64,000 bases of DNA, taken from positions 124,001 to 188,000 of the forward strand of contig NZ_JOEE01000007.1 of the NCBI RefSeq assembly GCF_000720925.1. The letters are read 5' to 3'. The DNA is from Phycicoccus jejuensis (lineage in GTDB: Bacteria > Actinomycetota > Actinomycetes > Actinomycetales > Dermatophilaceae). Both the position numbers and the translations under genes were made by a program. The notes under the pieces are model-generated. The model was not told where the DNA came from. It searched no databases and was given only the letters and a program-made list of their open reading frames with translations. Numbering within the stretch: the stretch's first letter is position 1; each line of letters starts with the position of its first letter. Positions 46,790-56,987 of the stretch are shown here, piece after piece.

Positions 46790-47968
46790 TCAGGTGAGGC
46801 GGTCGAGCGCCTGGCGCAGGTCGGCGACGAGGTCCTCGACGTCCTCGATGCCGACGGACAGGCGGATGAGGTCGGCCGGCACCTCGAGCTCGGTGCCCGC
46901 GACCGACGCGTGCGTCATCCGACCGGGGTGCTCGATGAGGGACTCGACGCCGCCGAGCGACTCGCCGAGGGTCCACAGCTGCGTCTCGCCGCAGACCTTG
47001 GCCGCGACGTCCTCGCCGCCCTTGACGCGGAAGGCGACCATGCCGCCGAACCGCTTCATCTGGCGGCGCGCGACGTCGTGGTTCGGGTGGTCGGGCAGGC
47101 CCGGGTAGTGCACGGACGCCACGCCGGGGTGGCTCTGGAGGAAGTCGACGACGGCCTCGGCGTTGTCGCAGTGACGTTCCATGCGGACTGCCAGCGTCTT
47201 GAGGCCGCGCAGCACCAGCCACGCGTCGAACGGGCCGGCGACGGCGCCCATCGAGTTCTGGTGGAACGCGACCCGCTCGGCCACCGACTCGCCGTCGCGC
47301 GTCGTGGCGCCCGGCGCGACGACGACGGCGCCGCCGACGACGTCGCTGTGGCCGCCGGCGTACTTGGTCGTCGAGTGCACGACGACGTCCGCGCCGAGCG
47401 CGATGGGGTTCTGCAGGTACGGCGACGCGAAGGTGTTGTCGACGACGAGCAGCGCACCGGCCTCGTGGGCGACCGCCGCGATCGCCTCGATGTCGGCGAT
47501 GCCGAGCAGCGGGTTGGTCGGCGTCTCGACCCACACCATCCGCGTCTCCGGGCGCATCGCGGCCCGCACAGACTCGACGTCGGCGACCTTCGCGATGGAG
47601 TGGTCGACACCCCAGGCGCGGACGACCTTGTTGAACAGCCGGTAGGTGCCGCCGTACGCGTCGGACGGGACGACGACGTGGTCGCCCGGCGCGAGCAGCG
47701 CGCGCAGCACGGTGTCCTCGCCAGCGAGGCCGCTGGCGAACGCGAAGCCGCGCTCACCACCCTCCAGCGCGGCGACGCACTCCTCGAGCGCGGCGCGCGT
47801 CGGGTTGGCCGAGCGCGAGTACTCGTAGCCGCCGCGCAGGCCGCCGACGCCGTCCTGCTTGTAGGTGCTCACCTGGTGGATGGGCGGCACGACGGCGCCG
47901 GTCAGCGGGTCCGGCTCCTGCCCGGCGTGGATGGCGCGGGAGGAGAAGCCGAGGTTCTCGGAAGTCAT
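46790..47968 (-). CDS. metB: Cystathionine gamma-synthase
   Basis: 392 residues of the Cys/Met PLP family: SSRAIHAGQEPDPLTGAVVP, YEYSRSANPTRAALEECVAALEGG (given in part), FASGLAGEDTVLRALL and the PLP lysine in VVHSTTKYAGGHSDVVGG. The sequence is closest to actinobacterial MetB, joining an activated homoserine with cysteine. cystathionine beta-synthase is also encoded in this window (56988-58373), so both directions of trans-sulfuration seem available. Confidence 0.92.
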   Translation of the reverse strand: MTSENLGFSSRAIHAGQEPDPLTGAVVPPIHQVSTYKQDGVGGLRGGYEYSRSANPTRAALEECVAALEGGERGFAFASGLAGEDTVLRALLAPGDHVVVPSDAYGGTYRLFNKVVRAWGVDHSIAKVADVESVRAAMRPETRMVWVETPTNPLLGIADIEAIAAVAHEAGALLVVDNTFASPYLQNPIALGADVVVHSTTKYAGGHSDVVGGAVVVAPGATTRDGESVAERVAFHQNSMGAVAGPFDAWLVLRGLKTLAVRMERHCDNAEAVVDFLQSHPGVASVHYPGLPDHPNHDVARRQMKRFGGMVAFRVKGGEDVAAKVCGETQLWTLGESLGGVESLIEHPGRMTHASVAGTELEVPADLIRLSVGIEDVEDLVADLRQALDRLT

Positions 47969-48017
47969 CCTCCGAGCGTAGGGGCCGCCGGGGGTCCGTC
48001 GGCACCGCGGGGTGCGG

Positions 48018-49022
48018 TCATCCCCGGCCGAGGTGGCGCTGCCAGGCGCGCAGCCGGCCGCTCGGGCGGAAGCCCATCGCGCGGTTGACGGCGAGCATGT
48101 GCGCGTTCTCCTCGGCGTTCCACGTCCGGACGACGCGCACCTCGGGCAGCGCCTCGGCGAGCGCGCGCAGGTTGGCCAGCTTGAGCGCCATCCCCAGCCC
48201 GTGGCCGCGGTGCTCGCGGGTGACGAGCGTGTCGTGCTGGAAGGCGAGGTGCGGCGTCCCCTCGGGCAGCTGGATGCTCGTGTAGCCGACGAGCCGGCCG
48301 GTGCCGAGGTCGCGGACGAAGGTCGACACGACCCGGCGGCCCATGGCCCGGGTGCGCTCGTCCTCACCGCGGACGCGCTCCTCGTCCCACTCCTCCTCGT
48401 CGAGCTCGAGGTCGCCGAGCGGCGCGTCGGTCGACATCCGGCGGGCGAGGAACGCGCGGTCGGCGAGGTCGGCCTCGGGCATCGCGTCGACGTGGGTCTC
48501 GAGGCGGTAGCCGTCGGCCACGACCTGCTCGGGCACCTCGGCCTGGTGCACCGCGAGGTCGGAGCGCAGCACGGTCTGCGCGGACCCGAAGCCGTGCCGC
48601 TCGACCCATCCGGCGAACGGGTCGTCGTCGGTGTCGGCGCCCCACTGGGTCTCGGCGTGCAGCGTGGTGCGGCCCAGGTCGCGCGCCTGCTCCTCGACCC
48701 AGTGCAGCAGCGTGTCGCCGACCCCGCGGCGGCGGTGCGCCGGCAGCACGGCGACGAACACCTGCGCGGTCGACTCGTTGTCGAGCAGCGGGGCGATGAC
48801 ACCCGCGGCCCCCACGGGCTCGTCGCCGTCGACGGCGAGCACCTGGAGGCGACGCTTGGACGCCGAGCCCTCGAGCCCGCGCAGCTCCTCGGCGCTCCAG
48901 GCGTCGTGGTCCTCGCCCTGCTCGTCGCGGGCGACGTCCTCGAGCACACGGGCCCAGGCGTCGAAGCGGGCGCGGGCGGCGAGGTCGGTGTCGAGTCCGG
49001 AGACCGGGACGAGGGAGATCAC
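48018..49022 (-). CDS. Tandem GNAT acetyltransferase
   Basis: 334 residues from the GTG at 49022. Two GNAT domains: the first has [21 protein letters not shown] (acetyl-CoA loop RRRGVG), the second [20 protein letters not shown] (RGHGLG) and [21 protein letters not shown]. The double-GNAT plan is shared with MshD (mycothiol synthase), but this is probably a separate paralogue; the substrate is unknown. Ends 49 bp before metB on the same strand. Confidence 0.85.
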   Translation of the reverse strand: MISLVPVSGLDTDLAARARFDAWARVLEDVARDEQGEDHDAWSAEELRGLEGSASKRRLQVLAVDGDEPVGAAGVIAPLLDNESTAQVFVAVLPAHRRRGVGDTLLHWVEEQARDLGRTTLHAETQWGADTDDDPFAGWVERHGFGSAQTVLRSDLAVHQAEVPEQVVADGYRLETHVDAMPEADLADRAFLARRMSTDAPLGDLELDEEEWDEERVRGEDERTRAMGRRVVSTFVRDLGTGRLVGYTSIQLPEGTPHLAFQHDTLVTREHRGHGLGMALKLANLRALAEALPEVRVVRTWNAEENAHMLAVNRAMGFRPSGRLRAWQRHLGRG

Positions 49023-49059
49023 GCGGAACACCGTGCCATCCCCGGCGGTTGGACCACAC

Positions 49060-49758
49060 ATGCTTTTCGGTTCGAGTGCGAAGACCACCCTCCCCACCCG
49101 CGAGGAGGCCCTGCCGGGCCGCGAGCACCGGATCTTCCCGGTGCCCACGACCCACGAGGTGCTCGGCACCCCCCTGGAGGGTCCGTGGCCCGACGGCACC
49201 GAGGTGCTGTACGTGGCGATGGGCTGCTTCTGGGGCGTCGAGCGCATCTTCTGGAAGCTGCCCGGCGTCGTGACGACGGCGGCCGGCTACATGGGCGGCT
49301 TCACGCCCAACCCGACGTACGAGGAGACCTGCACCGGCCGGACCGGGCACGCCGAGGCCGTCCTCGTCGCCTACGACCCCACCGTCACCTCCCCCGAGCT
49401 GCTGCTCAAGGCGTTCTGGGAGAACCACGACCCGACGCAGGGCAACCGGCAGTACAACGACGTCGGGACCGCCTACCGCTCGGCCATCTTCACGACGACC
49501 CCCGGCCAGGCCGCGGCCGCCGAGGCGACGCGCGAGGCGTTCCAGGGCGAGCTGACCAAGGTCGGGCGCGGCACCATCACGACGACGATCGCGACCGCCG
49601 AGCAGGCCGGCCCGTTCTACTACGCCGAGGACTACCACCAGCAGTACCTCCACAAGAACCCCGGCGGCTACTGCAACCACGGCCCGAACGGCCTGACCTG
49701 CCCCGTCGGCGTCGCCAACCTCCCGGCCCAGACGGACGTCGCGCCGCCGCGCGGCTGA
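49060..49758 (+). CDS. msrA: Peptide-methionine (S)-S-oxide reductase MsrA
   Basis: 232 residues with catalytic Cys56 in [19 protein letters not shown] and the conserved [42 protein letters not shown] (in part) and [19 protein letters not shown]. The last Cys can act in recycling. It repairs oxidised methionine. The ATG at 49060 has no strong ribosome-binding site. Confidence 0.96.
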   Translation: MLFGSSAKTTLPTREEALPGREHRIFPVPTTHEVLGTPLEGPWPDGTEVLYVAMGCFWGVERIFWKLPGVVTTAAGYMGGFTPNPTYEETCTGRTGHAEAVLVAYDPTVTSPELLLKAFWENHDPTQGNRQYNDVGTAYRSAIFTTTPGQAAAAEATREAFQGELTKVGRGTITTTIATAEQAGPFYYAEDYHQQYLHKNPGGYCNHGPNGLTCPVGVANLPAQTDVAPPRG

Positions 49759-49777
49759 CCCCCTCCGGACCGTCCGA

Positions 49778-49809
49778 CGAGGCCCCCTCCCGCCCGAGAG
49801 GGGGCCTCG
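49778..49809. terminator. msrA terminator
   Basis: A perfect 12-bp stem (CGAGGCCCCCTC with its complement) and 8-nt loop, 19 bases past msrA. Confidence 0.82.
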
Positions 49810-49836
49810 TGTCGTCGTCCGGCCCCTCGCCGACCC

Positions 49837-50070
49837 CGATAACCCTGCACGTGCGGGGTTATCGCTGTCCGAACACCTTCCCGGTCACGAGAAGCCCGCA
49901 CGTGCGGGGTTATCGCTGTCCGAACACCTTCCCGATCACGAAAGGCCTGCACGTGCGGGGTTATCGATGTCCGAAATCCCAGCCGACCTCGAAAAGCCCG
50001 CACGTGCGGGGTTATCGATGTCCGCGCGCGGTCCAGACCACGAAAAGCCCGCACGTGCGGGGTTGTCTCG
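49837..50070. repeat. Array 1 of 51-bp palindromic repeats (five units)
   Basis: The octamer GCACGTGC recurs at 49847, 49898, 49949, 50000 and 50051, exactly 51 bases apart. Around it about 34 bases are nearly constant (AAGCCCGCACGTGCGGGG, then TTATCG-C/A-TGTCC) and about 17 vary moderately (for example ACACCTTCCCGGTCACG). The first unit is extended to a 28-bp dyad, CGATAACCC..GGGTTATCG (49837-49864). On the minus strand each unit reads as a G+C hairpin followed by CTTTT. The last unit is cut short 12 bases after the palindrome, next to the stop of the AbiEi/DUF559-type gene. Confidence 0.92.
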
Positions 50071-51099
50071 TCAGGCGCTGCGGAGGTGACGCGGCCCGAA
50101 GTAGCGCCGCCACTCGTCGGACCGGGCCGTGACGCGTTCGCCACGCTCGGACAGGACCGTGGCCACGCGTTGCACGGTGGTCTCCGGCTCGACCCACAAC
50201 CCGGGAGACGTCACGACGACCATACGCCACCCCCAGCCGTCGAACTCCTCGCGACGACGGATGTCCCCCGCCCACTGCTGGTCGTCCTCGGCGTGCTGGC
50301 GACCGTCGTACTCGACGCTGACCTTGCGTCGCCGATACCCCATGTCGGCGCGACGCATCAGGGTCCCGTCGGCGTCGTGGAAGCGCAGGTCCGTCTCGGG
50401 CTCCGGGAGTCCCGCGAGCGTCAGCAGCATCCTCGTCCGTGACTCGGGCGCCGAGTCGACACCCACCCGGACCAGTGCGGCGGCGCGCCGGGCGAGGCGC
50501 CGGTACCGGCCGATGGACGCGGCTGCGGACACGAGCGCGTCCGGAGTCGTCACTCCGGCGTGCACCAGGCTGTCGCCGAGGACGACGAGCTCGACGACGT
50601 CGAGGTCCTCGGCGCAGTCGAGGAACGTGCGCTCCGGTGTCGTGACCCGCAGGCCGTGGCGGGTCGTGATGCCCGAGCGGTCCGATGAGACGCGGGAGTC
50701 GACGCCGTCGACGTCCATGCGGCCCCACTCGAGCAGCCGGCGCGCCTGCGCCGAGCAGCCCGGACCGCCGCCCCTCGCCCGCGAACGCGCCTCCCGAGCC
50801 GCCGTCCGCTGGACGGCATCCGGTCGGAGCGTCGTCACGTGCGTCTGCCAGTCGTCGGGAGCGACGCCACCCCACAGCGCAGCCGCCGTGTGCCGCGAGA
50901 CGACGGTCGCCGCCGGCGCGACGAGCATCGCTGCCTGCGCGCGGACGCGGGCGTCGACCGGGGCCTTGGCGTCCACGTAGACGCCGTGCACGAGGCGTCG
51001 GAAGCGCGGGCCCCGGAGCGATGCCTCGGTCGCGACGCCGCGCTCCATCGCCTCGACGCCCAGGAACGGGCGGGAGGTGTCGAGCGGCTGGTCGGTCAC
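50071..51099 (-). CDS. AbiEi-antitoxin-like N-terminus with DUF559 nuclease-like C-terminus
   Basis: 342 residues from the GTG at 51099. The N-terminal 90 residues (AMERGVATEASLRGPRFRRL, VYVDAKAPVDARVRAQAAML, TVVSRHTAAALWG) resemble the winged-helix AbiEi antitoxin type. The C-terminal 100 residues carry MGYRRRKVSVEYDGRQHAED, then DIRRREEFDGWGWRMVVVT, the DUF559/Vsr-like fold related to PD-(D/E)XK nucleases. No toxin (AbiEii) is adjacent. Such proteins are abundant in actinobacteria and uncharacterised. The gene is enclosed on both sides by the 51-bp repeats. Confidence 0.8.
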   Translation of the reverse strand: MTDQPLDTSRPFLGVEAMERGVATEASLRGPRFRRLVHGVYVDAKAPVDARVRAQAAMLVAPAATVVSRHTAAALWGGVAPDDWQTHVTTLRPDAVQRTAAREARSRARGGGPGCSAQARRLLEWGRMDVDGVDSRVSSDRSGITTRHGLRVTTPERTFLDCAEDLDVVELVVLGDSLVHAGVTTPDALVSAAASIGRYRRLARRAAALVRVGVDSAPESRTRMLLTLAGLPEPETDLRFHDADGTLMRRADMGYRRRKVSVEYDGRQHAEDDQQWAGDIRRREEFDGWGWRMVVVTSPGLWVEPETTVQRVATVLSERGERVTARSDEWRRYFGPRHLRSA

Positions 51100-51149
51100 G
51101 GAACCGAGCCTGCCCTCATCCGGGCGCACGGCGTTCGCGTCATCCACAG

Positions 51150-51345
51150 GCCCGGCATCCCGCACGTGCGGGGATATCGCTGTCCTAACCCCCAGCCAAC
51201 CTCGAAAAGCCCGCACGTGCGGGGTCATCGCTGTCGCGAGACCTTCCGGACCTCAAAAAGCCCGCACATGCGGGGTTATCGCTGTCCGAAGACCCAGCCA
51301 ACCTCGACAAGCCCGCACGTGCGGGGTCATCGCTGCCTGGCCGGG
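51150..51345. repeat. Array 2 of 51-bp palindromic repeats (four units)
   Basis: GCACGTGC (once GCACATGC) occurs at 51162, 51213, 51264 and 51315, again with a strict 51-base period, same orientation and same consensus as array 1. Variable segments here are near-copies of array 1 segments (CCAGCCAACCTCG compared with CCAGCCGACCTCG), so they are not independent spacers. It begins about 50 bp upstream of the AbiEi/DUF559-type gene start. The distance from the last centre of array 1 to the first of array 2 is 1,111 bp, not a multiple of 51. Confidence 0.92.
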
Positions 51346-51371
51346 AGATGCTTCCGCGCCCGGGCACGCAG

Positions 51372-51405
51372 GAGGCCCCCCGCTCCCTGTCCAGCGGGGG
51401 GCCTC
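51372..51405. terminator. Terminator downstream of the MFS gene
   Basis: A perfect 13-bp stem, GAGGCCCCCCGCT with its complement, and an 8-nt loop, 20 bases after the MFS gene stop. Confidence 0.85.
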
Positions 51406-51425
51406 GTCCGTGCGGGCGACCGGGG

Positions 51426-53120
51426 TCAGCGCACGGCGGGCTCCGGCTCCCTGCGAGCCGGGGCGTCGGTGGTGCCGCTCGTCTCCGACGCGCCGGCCGG
51501 GGTGGTCCGAGCCTCCGCGCTGGACTGCGACATCGTGTCGAGGAGCTCGTGGCCGGCGTGCTCGGCGCTCTCGGCCGGCGTCTCCGCGTGGTTGCTGTCG
51601 CGCAGCGGGAGAGCCTTGATGGCGAGCGTCGCGAGCAGCACGAGCGCGACGATCGGGAGACCGATGAGGAAGACCTCGTGCAGCTGGTCCGCGAGCCCCT
51701 GGCGCACGGCGGTCGCGACGGCCGGCGGCAGCTGCGAGAGCGCGGCCGGGTCGAGCACCGAGCCGGCGCTGGCGGCGCCCTCCGGCATCGAGGCCGCGGC
51801 CCCGGCCGGGAGGTGGGAGGCGATGGCGCCGCCCAGACCGCTCGTCAGCACGGTGCCGAACACCGCGATGCCGACCGTCGACCCGACGTTGCGGAAGAAC
51901 TGGCTCGACGCGGTCGCGACCCCGAGGTCACGCTTCTCGGAGGCGTTCTGCACGACGAGCGTGTACTGCTGCATCGCCATCCCGATGCCGATGCCGAGCA
52001 CGACCATGGCCAGCGTCAGCTGCGTCTGGCTCGACTCGAAGGTGAGGCGGGTGAGCAGCCAGATGCCGGCGCCCATGATGACGACCCCGGCGGCCATGAA
52101 CGGCTTGTAGACACCGGTCCGCGTGATGACCAGGCCCGTGAGGATGCCCATGACGATGAGGCCGACCATGAGCGGCGCGAGGATGAGACCGGAGTTCGTC
52201 GCGTCGACCCCGAGCACGCCCTGCGCGAAGACGGGGATGTAGATGATCGAGCCGAACATCACCATGGCCAGGCCGAAGCTCGCGATGTTGGCCGCGGTGA
52301 ACACACGCGACCGGAAGAGGCGCAGCGGGATGACGGGCTCCTCGGCGCGGCTCTCGGCGAACACGAAGGCCACGAGCCCGAGGACGCCGACCACGTAGAG
52401 GCCGATGATGGTCGCCGAGCCCCACGGGTACGAGGTGCCGCCCCACGAGGTGGCGAGCAGGACCGCGGTGAGCCCGACGGCGAGCGTGGCGATGCCCCAG
52501 CTGTCGACCTTCGCCTCACGGCGCTCGTGCGGCAGGTGGAGGAAGCGCAGGATGAAGCCGGTCGCGACGACACCGATCGGGATGCCTGCGAAGAACAGCC
52601 AGCGCCAGCCCCAGTGGTCGGTGATGAACCCGCCGGCGAGCGGGCCGGCGACCGAGGTGACACCGAAGACGGCGCCCATCAGGCCCTGGTACTTGCCGCG
52701 CTGACGCGGCGGGATGATGTCGCCGATGATGGTCTGCGACAGCGGCATCACGGTGCCCATGCCGAGGCCCTGGATGGCGCGCGCGGCGACAAGCACCCAG
52801 AACGACTGGGCGAAGCCGGCCACGAGCGAGCCGACCATGAAGACGACGAGGCCGGCGATGTAGAAGCCGCGGCGGCCGTAGAGGTCGGAGAACTTGCCGA
52901 CGATCGGGACGGTGATCGCCGAGACGAGGAGGGCGGCGGTGGCGACCCAGCTGTAGTGGTCCATCCCGCCGAGCTCGGAGACGATGCGCGGCATCGCGGG
53001 CCCGACGATCGTCTGGCTCACGGAGGCGACGAGCATCCCGAGCATCAGGCCGACGAACACCCGCCGGGAGGCGGGGCTCAGCTTGTACGGCTGGGGAGCC
53101 GTGGTGGTCGCGGTGGTCAT
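51426..53120 (-). CDS. MFS multidrug exporter, DHA2 (EmrB/QacA) family
   Basis: 564 residues with 14 predicted membrane segments. Motif A is seen as GKFSDLYGRRGFYIAG and motif C as GVTSVAGPLAGGFITD, with LVAARAIQGLGMGTVMPLSQ between. The 14-segment plan and drug:H+ antiport motif fit DHA2 exporters. It follows a MarR gene with a 4-bp overlap, so the pump is likely induced by a MarR ligand. The cytoplasmic C-terminal tail is Ala/Thr/Glu-rich. Confidence 0.94.
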   Translation of the reverse strand: MTTATTTAPQPYKLSPASRRVFVGLMLGMLVASVSQTIVGPAMPRIVSELGGMDHYSWVATAALLVSAITVPIVGKFSDLYGRRGFYIAGLVVFMVGSLVAGFAQSFWVLVAARAIQGLGMGTVMPLSQTIIGDIIPPRQRGKYQGLMGAVFGVTSVAGPLAGGFITDHWGWRWLFFAGIPIGVVATGFILRFLHLPHERREAKVDSWGIATLAVGLTAVLLATSWGGTSYPWGSATIIGLYVVGVLGLVAFVFAESRAEEPVIPLRLFRSRVFTAANIASFGLAMVMFGSIIYIPVFAQGVLGVDATNSGLILAPLMVGLIVMGILTGLVITRTGVYKPFMAAGVVIMGAGIWLLTRLTFESSQTQLTLAMVVLGIGIGMAMQQYTLVVQNASEKRDLGVATASSQFFRNVGSTVGIAVFGTVLTSGLGGAIASHLPAGAAASMPEGAASAGSVLDPAALSQLPPAVATAVRQGLADQLHEVFLIGLPIVALVLLATLAIKALPLRDSNHAETPAESAEHAGHELLDTMSQSSAEARTTPAGASETSGTTDAPARREPEPAVR

Positions 53121-53626
53121 GCAGTGGTCCTCTCGCGGTCGGCCGCCTCGGGGGCGGGGTGGGCAGGGCCCGCGACGCTGCGGACGGGGTGGTCGTGGTC
53201 CCTCGCGACGCGCGCGAGGGAGGTCTGGAGGCGGCCGAGCAGGTCGGCCAGGGTGCGGCGGTCGGACTCGTCCCAGTCCTCGAGGGCGATGGCGACGAGC
53301 TCCTCGCGGCGGCGGCGCTCCTGGAGCAGCACCTCGCGGCCGGCGTCAGTGAGGCCGACGAGCTGGGCCCGGCCGTCGTCGGGGTCCGGGGTGCGCTCGA
53401 GAAAGCCGCGGTCGACGAGCGCGCTGACGCGTCGGCTCGTCGTCGACTGGTCGAGGCCGACGGCGTCGGCGAGGGCGCACGCGCGCCCGGGGCCGCGCTT
53501 CGCGGTGAGGGCCAGGAGGGTGTACTCGGAACGGGTCACCGGCCCCTCGACGACGTGGGCCCGGCTGAGGAGTCCGAACATCGCCGAGAGGTGCTCGGTG
53601 ACGAGCGGGTCGGCGGTTGCTTGCAT
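53117..53626 (-). CDS. MarR-family repressor
   Basis: 169 residues: winged helix with VTRSEYTLLALTAKR, CALADAVGLDQSTTSRRVSA and LVDRGFLERTPDPDDGRAQLVGL (wing). No redox cysteine pair is seen. Expressed with the MFS exporter. The predicted promoter (TTGCAC, 18 bases, TATGCT) ends 6 bases before the ATG, so the mRNA is probably leaderless. Confidence 0.92.
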   Translation of the reverse strand: MQATADPLVTEHLSAMFGLLSRAHVVEGPVTRSEYTLLALTAKRGPGRACALADAVGLDQSTTSRRVSALVDRGFLERTPDPDDGRAQLVGLTDAGREVLLQERRRREELVAIALEDWDESDRRTLADLLGRLQTSLARVARDHDHPVRSVAGPAHPAPEAADRERTTA

Positions 53627-53698
53627 GACACAAGCATATGCCTGTTCTTGCAGAGTGTGCAAATTTGCTCGTCGTGCACACCGGGCATACTTGGGGGC
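53627..53698. promoter_or_regulatory. MarR/TetR divergent control region
   Basis: Minus strand: -35 TTGCAC (53662-53657), -10 TATGCT (53638-53633). The dyad TTGCA-N5-TGCAA (53648-53662) covers that -35, and the perfect palindrome GCAAATTTGC (53659-53668) overlaps it. Plus strand: CATACT (53686-53691) lies 7 bases before the TetR ATG. The dyads are good MarR operator candidates giving autorepression. Confidence 0.65.
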
Positions 53699-54307
53699 AT
53701 GGCACCGGGTTCCGCGACCGCCGAGGCGACCCCCTCCCTGCGCGACCGCAAGAAGGAGGCGACGCGCCAGCGGCTGCACACCGCGGCCGTCCGCCTCGCG
53801 CTCGCCCACGGCGTGCAGGAGGTGACGGTCGAGCAGATCGCGGCCGAGGCCGACGTCTCGCCGCGCACCTTCTTCAACTACTTCCCGACCAAGGAGGCGG
53901 CGCTCGTCGGCGCCGACCCCGCGCGCACCGAGCAGCTGCGGCAGGCGGTGCTCGCGCGCCCGGCGGACGAGTCGCTGCCGCAGGCGCTGCGGGCGGTCCT
54001 CACCGAGCACGTGCGCGGGTTCGAGGACGAGCCGGAGCTCTGGCGGATGCGCAGCGAGCTCGCCGCCCGGGTGCCCGAGCTCGAGGCGCGCATCGCCGGG
54101 GCGGGGCACCGCCTCGAGAGCGCGCTCGTCGAGGCCGCACACGAGCGCGCCGGCACCGACGCCGCCGACGACCTCGCGACCGGGCTCGCCGCCCGCACGG
54201 CGATGGCCGCGCTGCGCGCCGCGTTCCACCAGCACCGGGCGGCCGGCTCGACGGGCTCGCTCCTGCAGCGTCTCGAGACCGCGTTCGACGCCGTCGGCCT
54301 GCGCTGA
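53699..54307 (+). CDS. TetR-family transcriptional regulator
   Basis: 202 residues: helix-turn-helix KKEATRQRLHTAAVRLALAH, VTVEQIAAEADVSPRTFFNYFP, then a helical ligand-binding domain without clear relatives. Divergent from the MarR-MFS pair with a shared 72-bp control region; it could act on that operon or on itself. Confidence 0.92.
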   Translation: MAPGSATAEATPSLRDRKKEATRQRLHTAAVRLALAHGVQEVTVEQIAAEADVSPRTFFNYFPTKEAALVGADPARTEQLRQAVLARPADESLPQALRAVLTEHVRGFEDEPELWRMRSELAARVPELEARIAGAGHRLESALVEAAHERAGTDAADDLATGLAARTAMAALRAAFHQHRAAGSTGSLLQRLETAFDAVGLR

Positions 54308-54320
54308 CCTCTGCTTTCCA

Positions 54321-54370
54321 CGAACGCGTGTGAAATCGCCGGGGGTCCCCGGCGGGTTCACACGCGTTCG
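54321..54370. terminator. Two-tier hairpin between convergent genes
   Basis: Outer arms CGAACGCGTGTGAA (54321-54334) and its perfect complement (54357-54370) enclose an inner perfect 8-bp stem (54337-54344 with 54347-54354). It separates tetR from the convergent reductase gene. The outer arm is almost the same word as in the hairpin at 63172. Confidence 0.82.
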
Positions 54371-54386
54371 CGGGTGGCGACGCGGG

Positions 54387-56950
<2,564 letters not shown>

Positions 56951-56987
56951 GCCCCCAGTCTCACCCGTGACGGGTCGGAGGAGCCCG

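Noticed and set aside
49837..51345. CRISPR array
   Set aside because: The palindromic core resembles type I-E repeats, but the period is 51 (not about 61), the 'spacers' are diverged copies of each other, and no cas gene is present.
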